In this document: in pieces, positions 6,881-7,587 of the stretch | Position numbering within the stretch: the stretch's first letter is position 1 | Layout of the letters: each line of letters begins with the position of its first letter | NCBI GenBank assembly: GCA_003517945.1 | Contig: DOZP01000059.1 | Span: forward strand, 340-7,926 | Origin: Porphyromonadaceae bacterium | GTDB lineage: Bacteria > Bacteroidota > Bacteroidia > Bacteroidales > Tannerellaceae | Length of the DNA: 7,587 nt | Direction of reading: 5' to 3' | Program-made: the position numbers and the translations under genes | Notes under the pieces: model-generated | What the model was told of the DNA's origin: nothing | Seen by the model: the letters and a program-made list of their open reading frames with translations, nothing else | Databases searched by the model: none

Positions 6881-7587
6881 AAAGAAAGATTGAAGACATA
6901 CTATTCAAGTGGAACGGAGAGAAGAAACCTCTACCTTTCATGTTGCTTGGCGCAAGGCAAACGGGAAAAACCTATATTCTTGAAGACTTTTGCAAGCGAA
7001 ATTTCGAGCATTATGTTTATTTGAACTTTTTTGAAAATGCCGATTTTTCTTCGTTTTTTCAACATTCACTTAATACCCAACATATTTTGACTAACATAGA
7101 ACTCTATTTGGGCAAAAAGATTGACCTTGCAAATACCGTATTTTTCTTCGACGAAATTCAGGAATGTGAACAGGCAATCGCTTCACTCAAATTTTTTGCC
7201 GAATCGCCCCTGCCGATCAAAATTGTTACAGCAGGTAGCCTGCTCGGTGTAAAGCTCAATCGTATGACTTCTCCCTTTCCTGTAGGAAAAGTACATATAG
7301 AGACGCTTTATCCGATGGATTTTGAGGAATTTCTGTGGGCTCTTGATGAAACGTTGCTTGCCTCAACTATCAGAGAACATTTTCTTACCAATCAATCGTT
7401 CCCCGAAATTGTTCACAAAAAGGCAATGAATCTTTATAAAAGCTACCTCTGCATTGGCGGAATGCCTGCAAGTGTGAAAGATTTTGCTGAAAAACAGCAG
7501 GATCTGGTGCTCGCTGATAATTCCATAAAAAATAATATACTAACGGGGTACCTTGCCGATATGACAAAGTATGCGGCAAATATAGAT
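6877..7587 (+). CDS. AAA_14/DUF4143-type ATP-binding protein, 3' end cut by window
   Basis: N-terminal 237 codons of a P-loop ATPase of the AAA family found in many copies in Bacteroidota genomes; its cellular job is not established. ATG 6877 is the only in-frame start: the frame is closed by TAA at 6841-6843. Walker A is GARQTGKT at residues 25-32, and Walker B is TVFFFDEIQ at 87-95 with Asp 92 and Glu 93. A sensor-like TAGSLLG at 118-124 follows, as usual in these proteins, then LYPMDFEEFL (about 148-157) and YLCIGGMPASVKDF, which leads into the DUF4143-like C-terminal part. Full-length relatives are about 380-450 residues, so roughly half is missing at the right edge. There are no stops or frameshifts to the end. 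Base composition by eye is clearly more AT-rich than the PUL genes, and it has its own promoter candidate, so it is probably not part of the PUL operon. Confidence 0.9.
   Translation, partial: MKRKIEDILFKWNGEKKPLPFMLLGARQTGKTYILEDFCKRNFEHYVYLNFFENADFSSFFQHSLNTQHILTNIELYLGKKIDLANTVFFFDEIQECEQAIASLKFFAESPLPIKIVTAGSLLGVKLNRMTSPFPVGKVHIETLYPMDFEEFLWALDETLLASTIREHFLTNQSFPEIVHKKAMNLYKSYLCIGGMPASVKDFAEKQQDLVLADNSIKNNILTGYLADMTKYAANID

Noticed and set aside
1..7587. tRNA, rRNA, CRISPR array, insertion sequence or transposase
   Set aside because: No cloverleaf, rRNA-like sequence, regularly spaced repeats, terminal inverted repeats or transposase-like translation was seen.

Overview
The window looks like chromosomal DNA of a Bacteroidota organism, most likely order Bacteroidales and Bacteroides-like. 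The evidence is a SusC/SusD pair in tandem, a glycoside hydrolase directly after it, near absence of Shine-Dalgarno sequences, and a good TANNTTTG-type -7 promoter box near the right end. It reads as the end of a polysaccharide utilisation locus (PUL) followed by a scar and an unrelated ATPase gene.

Layout, all on the + strand: (1) positions 1-3267, a SusC/RagA TonB-dependent outer-membrane transporter whose reading frame is open to the left edge, so its true start probably lies just outside; (2) 3280-5268, a large SusD/RagB surface lipoprotein, 12 bases after the SusC stop; (3) 5269-5452, a gap with no convincing gene but with a strong hairpin and a tiny ORF whose stop overlaps the next start; (4) 5453-6592, an exported GH105 (GH88/GH105 clan) unsaturated uronyl hydrolase; (5) 6593-6876, a scar holding the last ~46 codons of an AraC-type regulator with no start, then a promoter and an AT-rich leader; (6) 6877 to the right edge, the N-terminal part of an AAA_14/DUF4143-type ATPase, cut by the window.

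Working model: SusC and SusD capture and import an oligosaccharide. The GH105 enzyme removes a 4,5-unsaturated uronic acid from lyase-generated oligosaccharides, which suggests a uronic-acid-containing glycan such as a pectin (rhamnogalacturonan-type) or a related acidic polysaccharide. No polysaccharide lyase is visible here, so it would have to be elsewhere in the locus or genome. The AraC tail matches the DNA-binding end of the regulators (AraC or hybrid two-component) that control such loci, so it may be what remains of a PUL regulator after a deletion or rearrangement.

I see no wholly new system. The most notable items are the regulator relic, the structured SusD-GH105 intergenic region, and two tiny ORFs that each end in an ATGA overlap with a gene start.
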